A DNA stretch of 64,000 bases from assembly GCA_010279815.1 (NCBI GenBank), contig QEOQ01000508.1:2239152-2303151 (forward strand), given 5' to 3'. The notes beneath the pieces were generated by a model, which was given only the letters and a program-made list of their open reading frames with translations, was not told the origin of the DNA and did no database searches. Made by a program: the position numbers and the translations under genes. Source of the DNA: Brachionus plicatilis (taxonomy: Eukaryota; Rotifera; Eurotatoria; Ploima; Brachionidae). Shown one piece after another: positions 10,291 through 22,732 of this stretch (its first letter is position 1; each line of letters begins with the position of its first letter).

Positions 10291-13146
10291 TCGCATTATC
10301 ACTTGCTAGCTATCAAGCTCATTTAGGAAATATTTAAAAAAGTAGATTTTTTGATATTATGAGCAAGCTATAGCTCGTTATAATGATATCTTGAAATTTT
10401 TAAACTTTAGCTGAATGTGAGTTTTGAATGATTTTCTTTTGAGTTTCTAAATAAAGTTTAATTTTGTATTGTTATTTATTTGAATTTGATGTTTGTCAAA
10501 TTCTACCATTCAACCAAAACTGTAGCGTGGTAAATTAAAAGATAAATTTTAATATTTTAATTTATACAGAAAATTAACATTTTAGATGATATATTGATCT
10601 AACGGGTATCCGTAAATTCTTCTTAAATTTATTATATATAATTCATTTGATTTATAAAAATTTGTTTAGTATTAAAAAAAATTAATATTGAACAAAATTT
10701 TATATATTTTCTGAAGAGTAATTTAATGAAGATCAAGTAAAGTAAATATCATTATCATCCAGTCAAAGATTTCATCAAAAAACCTAACTAAATATCTCAT
10801 TTGTATTTTAAAAATTCACCTATTAGTGATAAACCTATCGAATGCTTTATTTTTATGTAGAATTTGATTGAAAATCTTATTTCTATAATTTATCTATTCT
10901 TTTTGTGGGTAAATTGACAATTTTTTTTTAAAGAAATCATTTTTTTTTAAAAGACTTTTGAATGAATTTTCTAATTTATTTCTCAAATTAATTAATTTGA
11001 TTAAATATTGTTTGAACTTAATTTGCTATTAAGTAGAGAATTTTCTACCCAACACGTCAATCGAGTCGAAAAAAACATTTAACTGATCATTTTCAAGAAA
11101 TCAAGTTTTTATGTGTTTTTTTTTTAAATTTGGAAAAGTTTATTTTGAAATTTTTTTTAATTTTGCAAATCAATCTTTACTTAAATTTTTTAAAGTTCAA
11201 CCAAAAGTGTGCCAATATTTTAGTAATTATAATTATATTTCGAAAAATATAATAATTAGATAGCTAAACTACCAAATGGTAAAAAATAAATAAGAAAATT
11301 TCATTCAAATCCTTGGCCAAATTCCGAAGTCTATTAAAAATATTCAATAAAAATAAGATTTGTCTATTTGTATTAGATTAAAATAAAATTACGGTAAACA
11401 TTTTTTTATCCTTATTCATCATTATATCTTTTAGAAAAATTTAAAAAAAAACAATTAAATTTATTCTTAAAAATTTTAATTTAAAGTTTCAGATTCGTAA
11501 TTTATTTGCGTCTCTTTATTTTGAATTTACTGCAAGTGATCTCCTCTTTAAAAAAAATTGTAACAATCACCTATGATCCTATTAAGCTGAGTTAACATTA
11601 TCTATCCTTCATTTTTGAATTCCACACTATTCTAATCCTCTTAAAAACATAATTTCTGATAATTCAAATGTACTTGATTAAAAACAATTTTCAAACCTAA
11701 AACCCATTTGACACTCAATTATTTATTTCTCGAAAATCAGCATTTTTAGCTATAATACAATATTTTTAAATTAAAAAAATGCTAATTTTTTTTTTAAATA
11801 TTGCTTTTAATTTATGAAATTTAGATTATTATTAACGCCACACCTTCAAAATCTTGGCATTAAGAATTTATTTTTCAAACATTCTGTAAACAACTAAAAA
11901 AATTAAAAATTATTAATAAAATTTATAAAACTTTAAATTATTAGATAAAAAATTTAAGTTTATTTTTAAATTTCATAGTTTTTTAAACATCGTTTAATTT
12001 CTATTGGTTTACAGTTTTCAGTTATTTAATTAAGACTTTTTTTAAATATTGGTCAATTAACTTAGTAAGTTAAATATCAATAACTAAATGTCCTCATCAT
12101 ATCAAATAATAAGGTAAGATTTTTTTCACTAAGGAAATATTTAAATTTTTTTAGAGTATTGTAATAAGATTATGAAATTTTATTATTTTAATTTTTTTAT
12201 TTCAAAAATTTAGGAAATAAAAATAAGCTAAATTTTTGTGATTTTGTCTTTAATTCAATTTTATTTAAAATTTAATTTATTTTATCTTTTTTTTGTATAT
12301 GGTTTATGTTACAAATTTTGTTATTAAGACAAAAATTTTAGTTTTAAACAAATCTTAAAATATCGTTAAAGATATAAGTATTTTAAATTAAACGCTATAT
12401 CCAACAAGATTTTTAAGCATGCCTGTTTTAAATATGTAAACAAAATAAAATTAGAAAATAAAAACCTGAACTATTTATTAATTACATTTTCAATTTTAAG
12501 AAAATTAAAACTAAAAACACAAAAATTTTTTATGGTTATCTGAATAATATGTTGGAATTTGTGTATCCATGTTTTTCAGTCCTATGCTGTTTTGAAGTCC
12601 AATAGATGAGCTGATTTTAAAAAATTCACAGTTAATAACTTTTGGTCTGAATTTTGTTTAAACTCTATAGTTTGGTAAACTCAAAAACTGTTAATGTGAC
12701 AATAGAAATATAAAGATTTTATATTTATTATTTTTCTTTTAATAAATCTCTTAATTTTAATTTTAGAATTGCACTATTTAAAAAAAAAATTCATTTACCA
12801 CAAAAATTGTTATCATGGATTGAATTCTTATTTTTTTAATAAAAGCATAAGTTTTGCCTATAACTTAAAAAATTTATTTAAAGCTAAGCCAGTTTTAGTA
12901 ATAATTTTTTGATTCAATAAATTTTAAAAAATAATTATTTTATAATCATACAATAATTGTAAATCTTTTTATTTGAATTATTTAAGTGCAATTCAAAAGA
13001 TACTTGATTTGAAATTTTTTTATTAGCCTTTTTTAAATTAATGCAAGTAATGACCAAAATTTCAACAAATAATAAAATATTATTTTTAAGTACAATAATT
13101 AATGTATCAAATTAGCAATTAATGTAATTCCTTGAATTTATAAAAC
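10291..13146. other. Long A+T-rich intergenic stretch
   Basis: Nearly 2.9 kb of very A+T-rich DNA between two minus-strand genes. No open frame above noise, no clear repeat and no EF-hand motif on the minus strand. It must hold the carrier promoter and the 3' UTR of the EF-hand gene. Confidence 0.45.
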
Positions 13147-16100
13147 TCAATTTGAACGCTTATTAAAATTATGAAAATTCGTTGACTCTTTTGAGTTAAG
13201 AATTGAATTATTTTTTCGCTGAAATATTTGCTTATTTTTGAAAAATGATTCTAAATAAATAAATACTGGAATATACAAAATAAAATTGACCAGCTTGGTT
13301 TCCAAATCTTTATCGTTTCGACTTCCTTTAATTTTTTGATTTAGAATTTGATTTATTTTATTTGCTTCCATCTTCATTTTAGATTGTTGCGAATTAAATG
13401 TTAAAGTGTCTAAGCTCTTTATTTTTGTCCTCATTACATCTTCTATATTAACATCACTCTCAAAATCGATTTGATCAATTAAATTCTTTAAAAGGAATTA
13501 AATTTATTTTTTTTTAAACAAACACTTACAATATAGTCTTTAATATCTTTTCTATAATCTTCAAAATCACTTGAAATAAATATGTCCCAATAAAATCCGG
13601 TATTTTTATAGTCGAGCTGAACAAATCCTTCGACTAATTGGTAAAAAGTACTAAATTCTTGTAAACCAAAATAAGTTGCTTCACTTAAATAGTCATAAAT
13701 CTAAAAATTTGTTATTTAATATCTTTGATAGTGTTTATATTAATATTTTGACATAAAGGTTACTTGATAAAAAAATGAAACTTGAGCATGATCCATGTTT
13801 TTACAATATTGACTTTTGACAGAATCAAAATTTAAATGACCATCTTTGTCTTCATCTAAATTATTGAATATTGATTTATATTCTGGTCGAATTTTGAATC
13901 TCTTTTAAAAAAATTTAGTTAAACTTTCACAGAATAATTTTAATCAAAATCATTTTATGTTGATAATTTTTAATGAAATAAATATTTCATCGAAATTGCT
14001 CAATTTTATCTACAAAATTTATTTAAAATAAATAATGTTTTTGATAAAATTTTTAAAATGTGAAATAAATAAATATTATCGATTATTTTAAATAATTAAA
14101 AGTGAATAAAATACGAGAAAAACAATAATAAAATATTCTATAAAATTTTTTCACAAACGATTCTTTAATTTAAATTAAAAACGTTTGTTTTTGGGGCAAT
14201 TATAGATATGTCTTTTTATCAATGAAAATTGAAATTGAATTTCGTACTATAGAAATAATTTTTTAGATCTAAATTTCATTTCAAATTTTACTGTAAACTT
14301 TTTGTATTGATAAAAAATATTTTTCCAGTATTAAATTTCATCAATTTTAAATTTTTATTGTTTTCATTTATTGTTTTCAATTTAAAAAAATCTATTAAAA
14401 AATATATTTTTATGATTTTATTAATTATTAGTAGTAGTGGTAATTTGAAATTAATTTTCTAGAAAAAACAGACAATAAGATGAATCCTGTTAATTTATAT
14501 TTTTAAAATTATGATTAAGGAATAGGTTTTTTTTTTTTTTTAATTAATCAGGTCAAATTTAAAATTTAATTTTTAATTAATTTGATAAATTTACGGCAAT
14601 TAGTTTTAGATTATGTTTTCACAAATATTTAAATTAAATTAATTAATTTTAATAAATATTTTTAATTAATATACATAATAATTAGATAATATTAATCTAT
14701 ACTATATAAAAAGATGAATTTATTAGATCATCTAATTTTAGTAAAATGCATTTAATTACTCAATTGAAAAATGATCTGCTAGATAATAAATTCTAAACCT
14801 AGATAAAATAATCAACTAATAGAATAAAAACATACATTCAAAGAGGAAAAAATTAAAGTACTATACATTTTTACTAGTTAAAAATTTTATTCAACTTTTT
14901 ATATAATTGAATAGTTTTATTTAAATAAATAAGAAGACTTAATAAATAAAGCTTATGAATGCATCAAATTTCTCCTATCTTGAGTACCAAAGTTGTTAGG
15001 AATTATATCCAGCGATCGATTCCTCAAATATCACAAGTTCCAAAAATACTGAATCTAGGTCTGAAGGATATGACACCGAGACATATAAGATGCCACTACG
15101 ATAAACCCGCAATTCAAATCATACTGGATCCAACAAAACACCAGTCCTTCAATAAACTAAAATACTTGATCGTGGTAGACCAAAAAAATGTCTAATGATG
15201 TCCACATCAATAAATTAAGAAAAAAGCAAAATTAGAATAATTTATACGTTTTTTAAAGTTATTTTAGCTATATTTTCCGTCAATTAATCAACAGGATTAT
15301 CAACAAAAATATTTTTTTGTAAAGTGTTTAGCATTATTATCTAATATAATTAATCATTTGCTCATAATGATATTCAAAATCATTAATCATAGAAAAATTA
15401 ATTTCGTTTAGTTCTATTTCTAAAATGAGACTTTTTATCAAAGCTTCTGGTTCTGAGATTGAGATTGAGATCACCAAAATTTGGAATTTTTAGAAAGATG
15501 TTAAAATCTAGCTTTTTTAAATTCCGTCCAAAACAAAATTTTGCTAATGAATTGTAAAATTTAAAAATGCACTCTGAGCTAATTTTTAACTTTAAGAATT
15601 GTTGATAATTTAAATTAAAAACATTTGCATTTTGGGAATTCTTTGTACTTTTTTGGGAAATCTTGTATCACTGTGAAAAAAAATATTTTAAATTATTTTG
15701 AATAAATTAAGTGTTAATCAATCTAGCAATAGATAAGGGCAGCAGCCTGTTGGTTAAACTTTAAAAATAAAAAATCTTAAAATTTCAATTATTGAATGGA
15801 TAATAAAGACTAAAAACAAAAAAGAACAGTTTCTCATAACCTTATCCGAGAGTTTACACTATTCTTGAATAAATTCTAAAATTAAAAAATGCAAACTATT
15901 ATAAATCTTAAACAAAATTACAGATAAATAAAAAATTTTATAGAATATAGATTTTTATATCCTTAGCTTTGTTGAAAAAATTTTTTCTAAGTCAATTTTT
16001 TTGTATGATAATTGGGCATTTTCTAAATTTTCTATTAAAAGACTTGAGTCAAAATTTAAGTTTTGTCATTTTTAAAAATTATTTTCTTCTAAATAAACAT

Positions 16101-17457
16101 TTAAATCAAAAATCGATAAATATTAAAAGTTTTTAAGAAAATAAGCTTCCAAAATTTCGCTAGATTAAGCAGAAAAAATAATTTTAATGGTTGTTTATTT
16201 CAATTAAATAAAAAAACAAAATTACCTCATGAAGTTTTAGATTTTTGTTAGATCGAATTTTTATAGGTGACCATCGACCACTTGATATATGCACTGGAGT
16301 TTTAATGTTTCTAATATTTTCTTCTGGCGAGTAATAAATTGGTGTTTTGCATTTTAAAATTGCTCGTGAAATTTCGGGTTTTTTCAGACTAGATCGAGCC
16401 ATTTTAAAATTTCTACTAGACGACGAGTGAAAATGTACTTCAGAGCTATCTATTTAAAACATTTTAAAAAAAAATTAAAAAAAATTAAAAAATGAATATT
16501 ACCTTGATCAATGTTGGAATCAAAAGAATTTAACTCTTGGTTTGATAGAGAATTTAAATTTTGATATTGGGATAGTTTTTTTTCCATATTTTTGAATTTT
16601 AAAAGCTTTGAACGAATATTTTCATCCGATTTATAATAATCGGCGTATTTTGTTATCGGCTCTAATCTTTTATGCTTGCTATTGAAAACAAAATAATAAA
16701 AAATTCGAAATTTTGTTTAAAAAAAGTGCACAAGTGCTAAGGTTTTATAATGTCTTAGAGAAACAAATAACTTAGAAAATTTAAAGGGTATAGAGGAATT
16801 AATTATTTATTTATTCAAAAAAATACTCGACTCTTTTTAAACTTAGTCGAAAGCTAAAAAAAATTTGAATTTTAAACAAAGAATTTAATGATGAAAAATC
16901 TGAAGTTAAATTAATCCTAAAGATTTACTTTATCGACTCGGGAAGTTCTTGGTCTCGTGCATGTGAGGGGCCATTGTAAAGAGGGAGCTTGAATGTGTCC
17001 GGCTTGAGAGCTACTCTGGGACTTTTTTTCAAGTCTTTTACTGCAATTTCCGGTAAACCATTAGCCAAATTGTCACCATTTGGAAACTTAAATATCATTT
17101 CAAAAAATAATGTAAAAATTAGCTTAAAAAAACCATGGAAATTACCATTTGAGTATTGCTTTTATGAATATTTAAAAAGCTGTTTTCAAGAGTGTTTTTA
17201 ATAAAAGAGTTATTAGTATGAAGTTTTCCAAACAAATATTTATTACTTTTCAAAATTAAAGTGGTTTATTAGTCTGCTTTGTTTTGAAACTTGAAGTCTG
17301 TATTTAGAAGTTGCATCCAACTTTTATTAAAAAAAAAATGGATATAAATTGTTCAGCTGGATGGAAATTTACTTACTTTGGGCAAACTTAGCTCGATTTT
17401 TCTGCCGCTTATTGCAAAATCATGCCCTATTGCCAATTCATCTTCAAACAGGTTCAT
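13147..17457 (-). CDS. EF-hand-containing protein, eight exons, family not recognised
   Basis: Eight minus-strand exons join with matching phases: 17457-17377, 17086-16929, 16853-16827, 16678-16503, 16449-16226, 13901-13764, 13700-13530, 13485-13147, giving 437 residues. The N-terminal half is basic and low in hydrophobics (IELSLPK, RVALKPDTFKLPLYNGP, RLEPITKYADYYKSDE). The sixth exon holds an EF-hand loop DEDKDGHLNFDS, with good ligands at positions 1, 3, 5 and 9 but serine instead of glutamate at 12. An aromatic helical segment (EATYFGLQEFSTFYQ, then GFYWDIFISS) and a charged C-terminus follow. The fifth intron is 2.3 kb, so the locus might be two genes; matching phase 0 at both ends and the shared strand favour one. 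The layout recalls ciliary EF-hand proteins such as human C1orf87, but I cannot assign it. Confidence 0.6.
14959..15195 (+). other. Open frame inside an intron of the EF-hand gene, possible transposon ORF1 remnant
   Basis: A 78-codon frame on the strand opposite to the host gene, within its large intron. Its G+C content is clearly above the surroundings and its composition looks coding (KDMTPRHIRCHY, IQIILDPTKH, FNKLKYLIVVD). It could be a piece of a retrotransposon ORF1, where a hydrophobic LKYLIV-type segment is common, or an independent gene fragment. I found no tail, hairpin or flanking duplication. Confidence 0.3.
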
Positions 17458-18610
17458 TTTTTTTGGAAAATAGTTATTTTTTTCGCTTTAAATTTACTTG
17501 ATAAAATAAATGCATTTTAAAACTTGGTAGAATAATTGATTGTTGTCACCAAAATGAAGTCAATTTATCAAAAGAAATTTCCTAGCAAATGCTTAACTAC
17601 CTTAAAAGTGAAGACTTGAGAAATTTCTTCGGGACATGCTGACTTAGAAACACAATAAAATAATTGCTAGATTTATTTCAAACTGTTTTTAGAATTTTAG
17701 AAAGGAAATAAGGTGCGGTAAACCCATAGGTTATCTCTTTTCAAAATTTGATCTTACGTTTTCCAGTTTTGTGTGAATTTGACTAAAATGCTAATTATTT
17801 ATGGGAAAATAGGTTGAATAGAAATAATAAAATTTGAATTTAAAATTTAACCATATCATGCAGTAATGATTTGAACTATTAAAAAATTTAATTTTTTTCT
17901 ATTAGAAATTATCTTTTTTCCATTAAGATTAAAAAAAATTTGTTAACATTTATTTTATTTTTATTTTATCTTAAAGGCATTGAGCTTAAAGTAATCTAAA
18001 TAGCAGAATATCAATTAGTAAGAATTTAAACGTAGTAAATCTTTATCTTTTAATTCATTTTCAGATTAAAATAGAATCTAAATATTCATTTTATTCTGTT
18101 TTTCGAATTCATATTAGAAAAAAAAATTTAAAAACATTTTAGCTTTTTTATTTATTAGTGAATTTTTTTGTTAATTTAATTTTCGCATAATGATCAACTT
18201 TACTTCTCTTTCAAGATGTTCAATTTCTTTCAGAATTCTGAGTACTTCATCATTTCTATAAGATCCAACTATTTATCCAAATATTTGTCTTAGGACTTCC
18301 AAAATTAGCATTGCTCTACTCTTTCCTTTGGAAATTACCTCAAGCTTTTGATGCATTTCACTTAAAAAGATAATCTTGACTCAGGAGCTACTAGTAATAG
18401 TCAACAGAAATTAAACATTAAGCAGCTTTTTTACATTATTGATGGCATCTCAGATTCTATCTTGCTTTTTCTGTATAATATAAGATTTGAATCTTTTCAA
18501 TATTTAAGCTCAGTCCAAAAATTTCACTTCTTCTGGTCGAAAAACTGATTTAAAAATAGCTGATATTTCGGTTATTACTAAAACACGGACCTCCAGTTTT
18601 TAAATAAAAC
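17458..18610. other. Intergenic, with a possible decayed coding stretch
   Basis: The first part holds the promoter side of the EF-hand gene. On the minus strand at about 18410-18180 several open stretches interrupted by stops (HQKLEVISKGKSRAM, then NDEVLRILKEIEHLE in another frame) look like a broken helical protein, perhaps a transposon remnant. Nothing else seen. Confidence 0.3.
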
Positions 18611-19075
18611 ACGGACCCATACTTATCTCCCCCATTAAAACAATGCCATTTATCCCCCACCATTTTTCTAGTACAAAATATTACCAGCTTTCACGCAAGA
18701 CCAAAATCTAAGCTCTAGCACATTTGGTTTGCCCTTCATTTTGATTTTAAATCAAAAAATCTTTATTCAAATCTACGGACCCATACTTATCTCCCCCATT
18801 AAAACAATGCCATTTATCCCCCACCATTTTTCTAGTACAAAATTTTACCAGCTTTCACGCAAGACCAAAATCTAAGCTTTAGCACATTTGGTTCGCCCTT
18901 CATTTTGATTTTAAATCAAAAAATCTTTATTCAAATCTACGGACCCATACTTATCTCCCCCATTAAAAATATGCCATTTATCCCCCACCATTTATCTAGT
19001 ACAAAATTTTACCAGCTTTCACGCAAGACCAAAATCTAAGCTCTAGCACATTTGGTTTGCCCTTCATTTTAGCTT
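18611..19075. repeat. Tandem repeat, three copies of a 164-bp unit
   Basis: ACGGACCCATACTTATC begins at 18611, 18775 and 18939, two periods of exactly 164 bp; the third copy fades near 19075. Copies differ by only a few substitutions. Each unit holds two C-rich blocks (ATCTCCCCCAT and TTATCCCCCACC) that stand out in this A+T-rich DNA. A partial earlier ACGGACC word at about 18585 suggests the array once extended left. It is a young minisatellite or satellite array, non-coding as far as I can see. Confidence 0.85.
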
Positions 19076-19439
19076 CATTTTAGCTTCTTTTTAAATAATT
19101 TTACTAATTTGTCATGATTATTCTGTTCCATTTTCTTTCCTTAACAGAGAGCAGTCAAACATGATGTGGCTCCTTGTTTCAATTTATCTATTTTGAATCT
19201 CTTTTAAATTTTATTTTAAATTTTTAATTATTTTAGTTTAAATTTTTTTAATTTATTTTTTTCGATCTGAAAGAGCTTTAACTTAGTACAGCTATGCAAA
19301 AAAATGTCGTTTGGTATTAAAAATCAATTAAAATTTTATAAAAATGTTTGAATTTCGACTTAAATTAACGTCAGATATATTTATAGAAAATCAATGCTCA
19401 ATTTCGCTCTCAAAAACTTTAAGTGAATAACAAATTAAC

Positions 19440-20480
19440 AAAAAAAATAATTTATTTAATTATTTTGATCACGGGAAAATAATATTTTGGCCGGATCAAT
19501 TCTATTTTTAGGGAAATAAAAATTAAAAAATAAATTGGTCTAGTAACTATTTACGCCAAAATAGCTCAGTTGTAAATAAGATAATTATAAATTTTTATCA
19601 AAATTTAAAATTTCAGTCTGTAAAAGATTTTAAATTTTTTTAAAATTCAAAGTTTAATACACCAAAATAAAGCTAATCTTCTAAATTTTTTTTTAATCTT
19701 TTTACAGAATGAAAAAAAATTAAGTGTAAACAAAGTTATGGTGATTTTAAAGTTATGGATTCTTTTCAAAAATTAAACTTTTTAAAGGGCCTAGTTCATT
19801 CAATTTATGTCCAAATTGAATGAAAATGGTACCAAATTGAAGCTTAGGATTCACTGAGTCTACTGCTTTTTACAGAATCAAAAATAATTATTTTTTTGTA
19901 AAGTTATCAGCTGTTGAAGGTTTTTAAGCCAAAAAAACAAGGAAAAAAAGGAATTTGAAAAAGTTAGCTTTAATGAGTACCCAACTTTCTCAATTTATGA
20001 TCAAATTCAAAGTTTAATTCACCAAAATAAAGCTAATCTCCTAAATTTTTTTAAATCTTTTTACAGACTGAAATAAAATTAAGTATAAACAAAGTAATGG
20101 TGATATTAAGTTTATGGGTTCTTTTCAAAAATTAAACTTTTTAAAGGGCCTAGCTCATTCAATTTATGTCCAAATTGAATAAAAATGGAACCAAATTAAA
20201 GATTAGGATTCACTGAGTCTACTGCTTATTACAGATTCAAAAAAAATATTTTTTGTGAACTTATCAGCTGTTGAAGGTTTTTAAGCCAAAAAAATAAGGA
20301 AAAATAGGAATTTGAAAAAATAATTTATTTAATTATTTTGGTCACGGAAAAATAATATTTTGGCCAGATCAATTCTATTTTTAGAGAAATAAAAATTAAA
20401 AAATAAATTGGTCTAGTCACTTTTTACGCCAAAATAGCTCAGTTGTAAATAGATAATTATAAATTTTTATCAAAATATGA
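19440..20480. repeat. Compound direct repeat A-B-B'-A'
   Basis: Block A (about 19445-19605) and block A' (about 20320-20480) are about 95 percent alike by eye and in the same orientation, sharing for example AATAATATTTTGGCC and TACGCCAAAATAGCTC. Between them, block B (about 19645-19975) is repeated as B' (about 20005-20318), sharing AAAGGGCCTAG and AGGATTCACTGAGTCTACTG. A direct-repeat pair enclosing another direct-repeat pair suggests a non-autonomous element with short LTR-like ends, or serial local duplication. No open reading frame lies inside. Confidence 0.75.
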
Positions 20481-20692
20481 ATCATAATAAAATTTTTAAA
20501 AAATAAAATTTTCCTTCATTACTAAGCTAATTATTCCAAAGCCACAAAAATCTAGATATGTATCTAAATTGAACAAGAAACAAAATATCAAACGCATGAT
20601 TAAATTTTGTTTGATTTCTCAGTATCTCTTTTCTCTTACTCTTTTCAAAAGCCATTGCCAAGAAAACTTTTTTTCTATTCTTACACTCAATT

Positions 20693-22225
20693 ATGCTTCA
20701 CACTATTAAGCGAAGATTTTCCAAAGTGGTCCGAATAATTGACCAGGGCAGTCAAATAATTGTAAAGCGAAAGCACTATGGCATAGACTGCGACTCTTGC
20801 GGCATTAAAGATATAGAAGGCGATAGATTTTGTTGTACCATTTGCCAAAGTCATAATCTGTGCTCCGAGTGTTTTTGTTCAAATAAAATAAATAAAAAGC
20901 ACGAGGTTAACCATCCTTGTATTCTCATAACTCACCCGGAAAACAGTCCAACTTCACACAGCCTTCAAACTGTTATAAAAGAAAACTCGAACAAAGATTT
21001 CAATATTTGCTGCGATTTATGTGACGATGAAATCAAAGGTGTCTATATCAAGTGCAATGGATGCTATTGTACATTCATGTGTCTCAAATGCTCCAAAACC
21101 CACGACAAAGATCATGCGCAAATACTTTATAAAACTGTGCGATTGGAAAAATTCCAATTCGAAGACATTAAACTGCAGAACATGCTTGACAATGGAAATT
21201 TTGGTTTTGTCTATGATTCCATTCTGAAACCTTACAAATACCATGTGGCATGTAAACTGATGAATAGAAAAATCTATAACAGACTTTCTTTCAGACGGTT
21301 CAACTTCGCTCCCAGAGAAGCTAATTTGGAAGAGAAATTTCTTTGCGTAGACAAAGAACTGGAGGCCTACATAGAAATATTTAGTTCAAATATAGTGAAA
21401 TTGTTAGGCTATGGACGCGACCACACGCATCGGCTGTTTTTGGTGCTGGAATTTTTGGAAAACGGGTCACTAGAAGACTTTTTGATCAAAAAAACACCAG
21501 CTGAAATTCCTTTTCTATTAAAGCTGAAAATAATGCTGAATGTAGCCACTGGTTTAAGAGACATTCATGCCAAAAATTTCATTCATGCCGACATTAAGCC
21601 CAAAAACATTTTGTTAGACTCAAGCTACACAGCTAAAATTTGCGATTTGGGCTCAATGAAAAATGGAAACTTGGACAACTATGATAACAACACTGGTGGA
21701 TTGTACTACTTGCCATTGGAATTTTTTATGGGACAATATGACAAACGAATTGACATTTTTTCTTATGGTCTAATCATGTACCATGTTTTTTCTGGTCAAC
21801 GACACACATACACTGCCAATAATCAACTGAATATAAGCAAGCTTAATCTGATTGAGCTTTTGTTTATCAAAAATTTGATTCTCAAAGCCACCAACATTAA
21901 TCCAAATGAGAGAAAGTCAATAAATTATTTCAAAAATATTTTGCAAAGTTATGTCAGTTTAGCGGAAACAGTAATGAAAAAGTTTTCTCTTGACGAGTAT
22001 CCGGCATTAGAATCTGATATTGTTTTTGCCTTGAACAATTCGATTGTCAAAAATGTCAATAAAGAATTAGATATTAAGTTGGACCCTGATTGTTGTCCAA
22101 CGAGCAGAGGGCAGATACAGGACGAAAAAGTGAAAAAAAAAATAGATAGAGCCATTCAACACTTGGCTTTTTCTAATGAGTCCATTGAGGCAAATAATGA
22201 TTTTATTTTTACAACAAAACTATGA
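20693..22225 (+). CDS. Protein kinase with two N-terminal ZZ-type zinc fingers
   Basis: An intronless 510-residue protein. The first ZZ finger has C33, C36, C48, C51, C57, C60, H70 and H74; the second has C107, C110, C121, C124, C130, C133, H137 and H141, both complete. The kinase domain spans about 155-420: glycine loop DNGNFGFVY (166-174), lysine K188 in VACK, the catalytic loop HADIKPKN (298-305, with HAD for HRD), and metal-binding D318 in DLG (for DFG), then a YYLPLEFF stretch in place of APE. All core catalytic residues are present, so it should be active; overall it looks TKL- or receptor-like. The C-terminal 90 residues are unrecognised. ZZ fingers bind N-degrons, SUMO or histone tails, so the kinase may be recruited to a modified protein (inference). 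Lack of introns beside intron-rich genes suggests retrogene origin or a lineage-specific expanded family. Confidence 0.85.
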   Translation: MLHTIKRRFSKVVRIIDQGSQIIVKRKHYGIDCDSCGIKDIEGDRFCCTICQSHNLCSECFCSNKINKKHEVNHPCILITHPENSPTSHSLQTVIKENSNKDFNICCDLCDDEIKGVYIKCNGCYCTFMCLKCSKTHDKDHAQILYKTVRLEKFQFEDIKLQNMLDNGNFGFVYDSILKPYKYHVACKLMNRKIYNRLSFRRFNFAPREANLEEKFLCVDKELEAYIEIFSSNIVKLLGYGRDHTHRLFLVLEFLENGSLEDFLIKKTPAEIPFLLKLKIMLNVATGLRDIHAKNFIHADIKPKNILLDSSYTAKICDLGSMKNGNLDNYDNNTGGLYYLPLEFFMGQYDKRIDIFSYGLIMYHVFSGQRHTYTANNQLNISKLNLIELLFIKNLILKATNINPNERKSINYFKNILQSYVSLAETVMKKFSLDEYPALESDIVFALNNSIVKNVNKELDIKLDPDCCPTSRGQIQDEKVKKKIDRAIQHLAFSNESIEANNDFIFTTKL

Positions 22226-22732
22226 GTTAATTTCACAGGACGAAAATTGTAAAAATTAATCAAGAACTTAAACATGGATAAGTTAAATTGTGGATCGATT
22301 TTTTTTTGTTAATTTTTGTTAATTTTGTCTTTGAATGGTAAAAATTTAAGATTTAATCTCAATTTAATATCCACCAGTTAACAAAAAAAATCAAAACCTT
22401 TTTATTAAAATATTTATTTTTCATGTAAATTAATAAATAAAATTCTAATTTTATTTAGATGTTTAGATTTGATTTGAAAGATTTAATTTTTTCCAAAATA
22501 ATTGTGTTTAGCCCAAAAAGGCGTTGGTAATCCTGGTATTTTTGCTGATCTCTTTTAAATTTTTTTCTTCATAAATCTATATCAAAGGTTTCCGCAAGAT
22601 TTATACATGTAATAGTAAAATTGTAAAATACGCAATTCTGTAAATTTCCTGGTTGATCAGTAGATTTCTAAAATAATGAAACAAAAATTATGTTTTAAAT
22701 TTTTTTCCAGTAATTTTCTAAATTTACGTATT
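22226..22732. other. Intergenic
   Basis: 3' UTR of the kinase gene, then A+T-rich sequence without a recognisable feature. Confidence 0.4.

Noticed and set aside
21017..22155. Open frames in other frames of the kinase gene
   Set aside because: Shadow frames without motifs; the 510-residue kinase explains the region.
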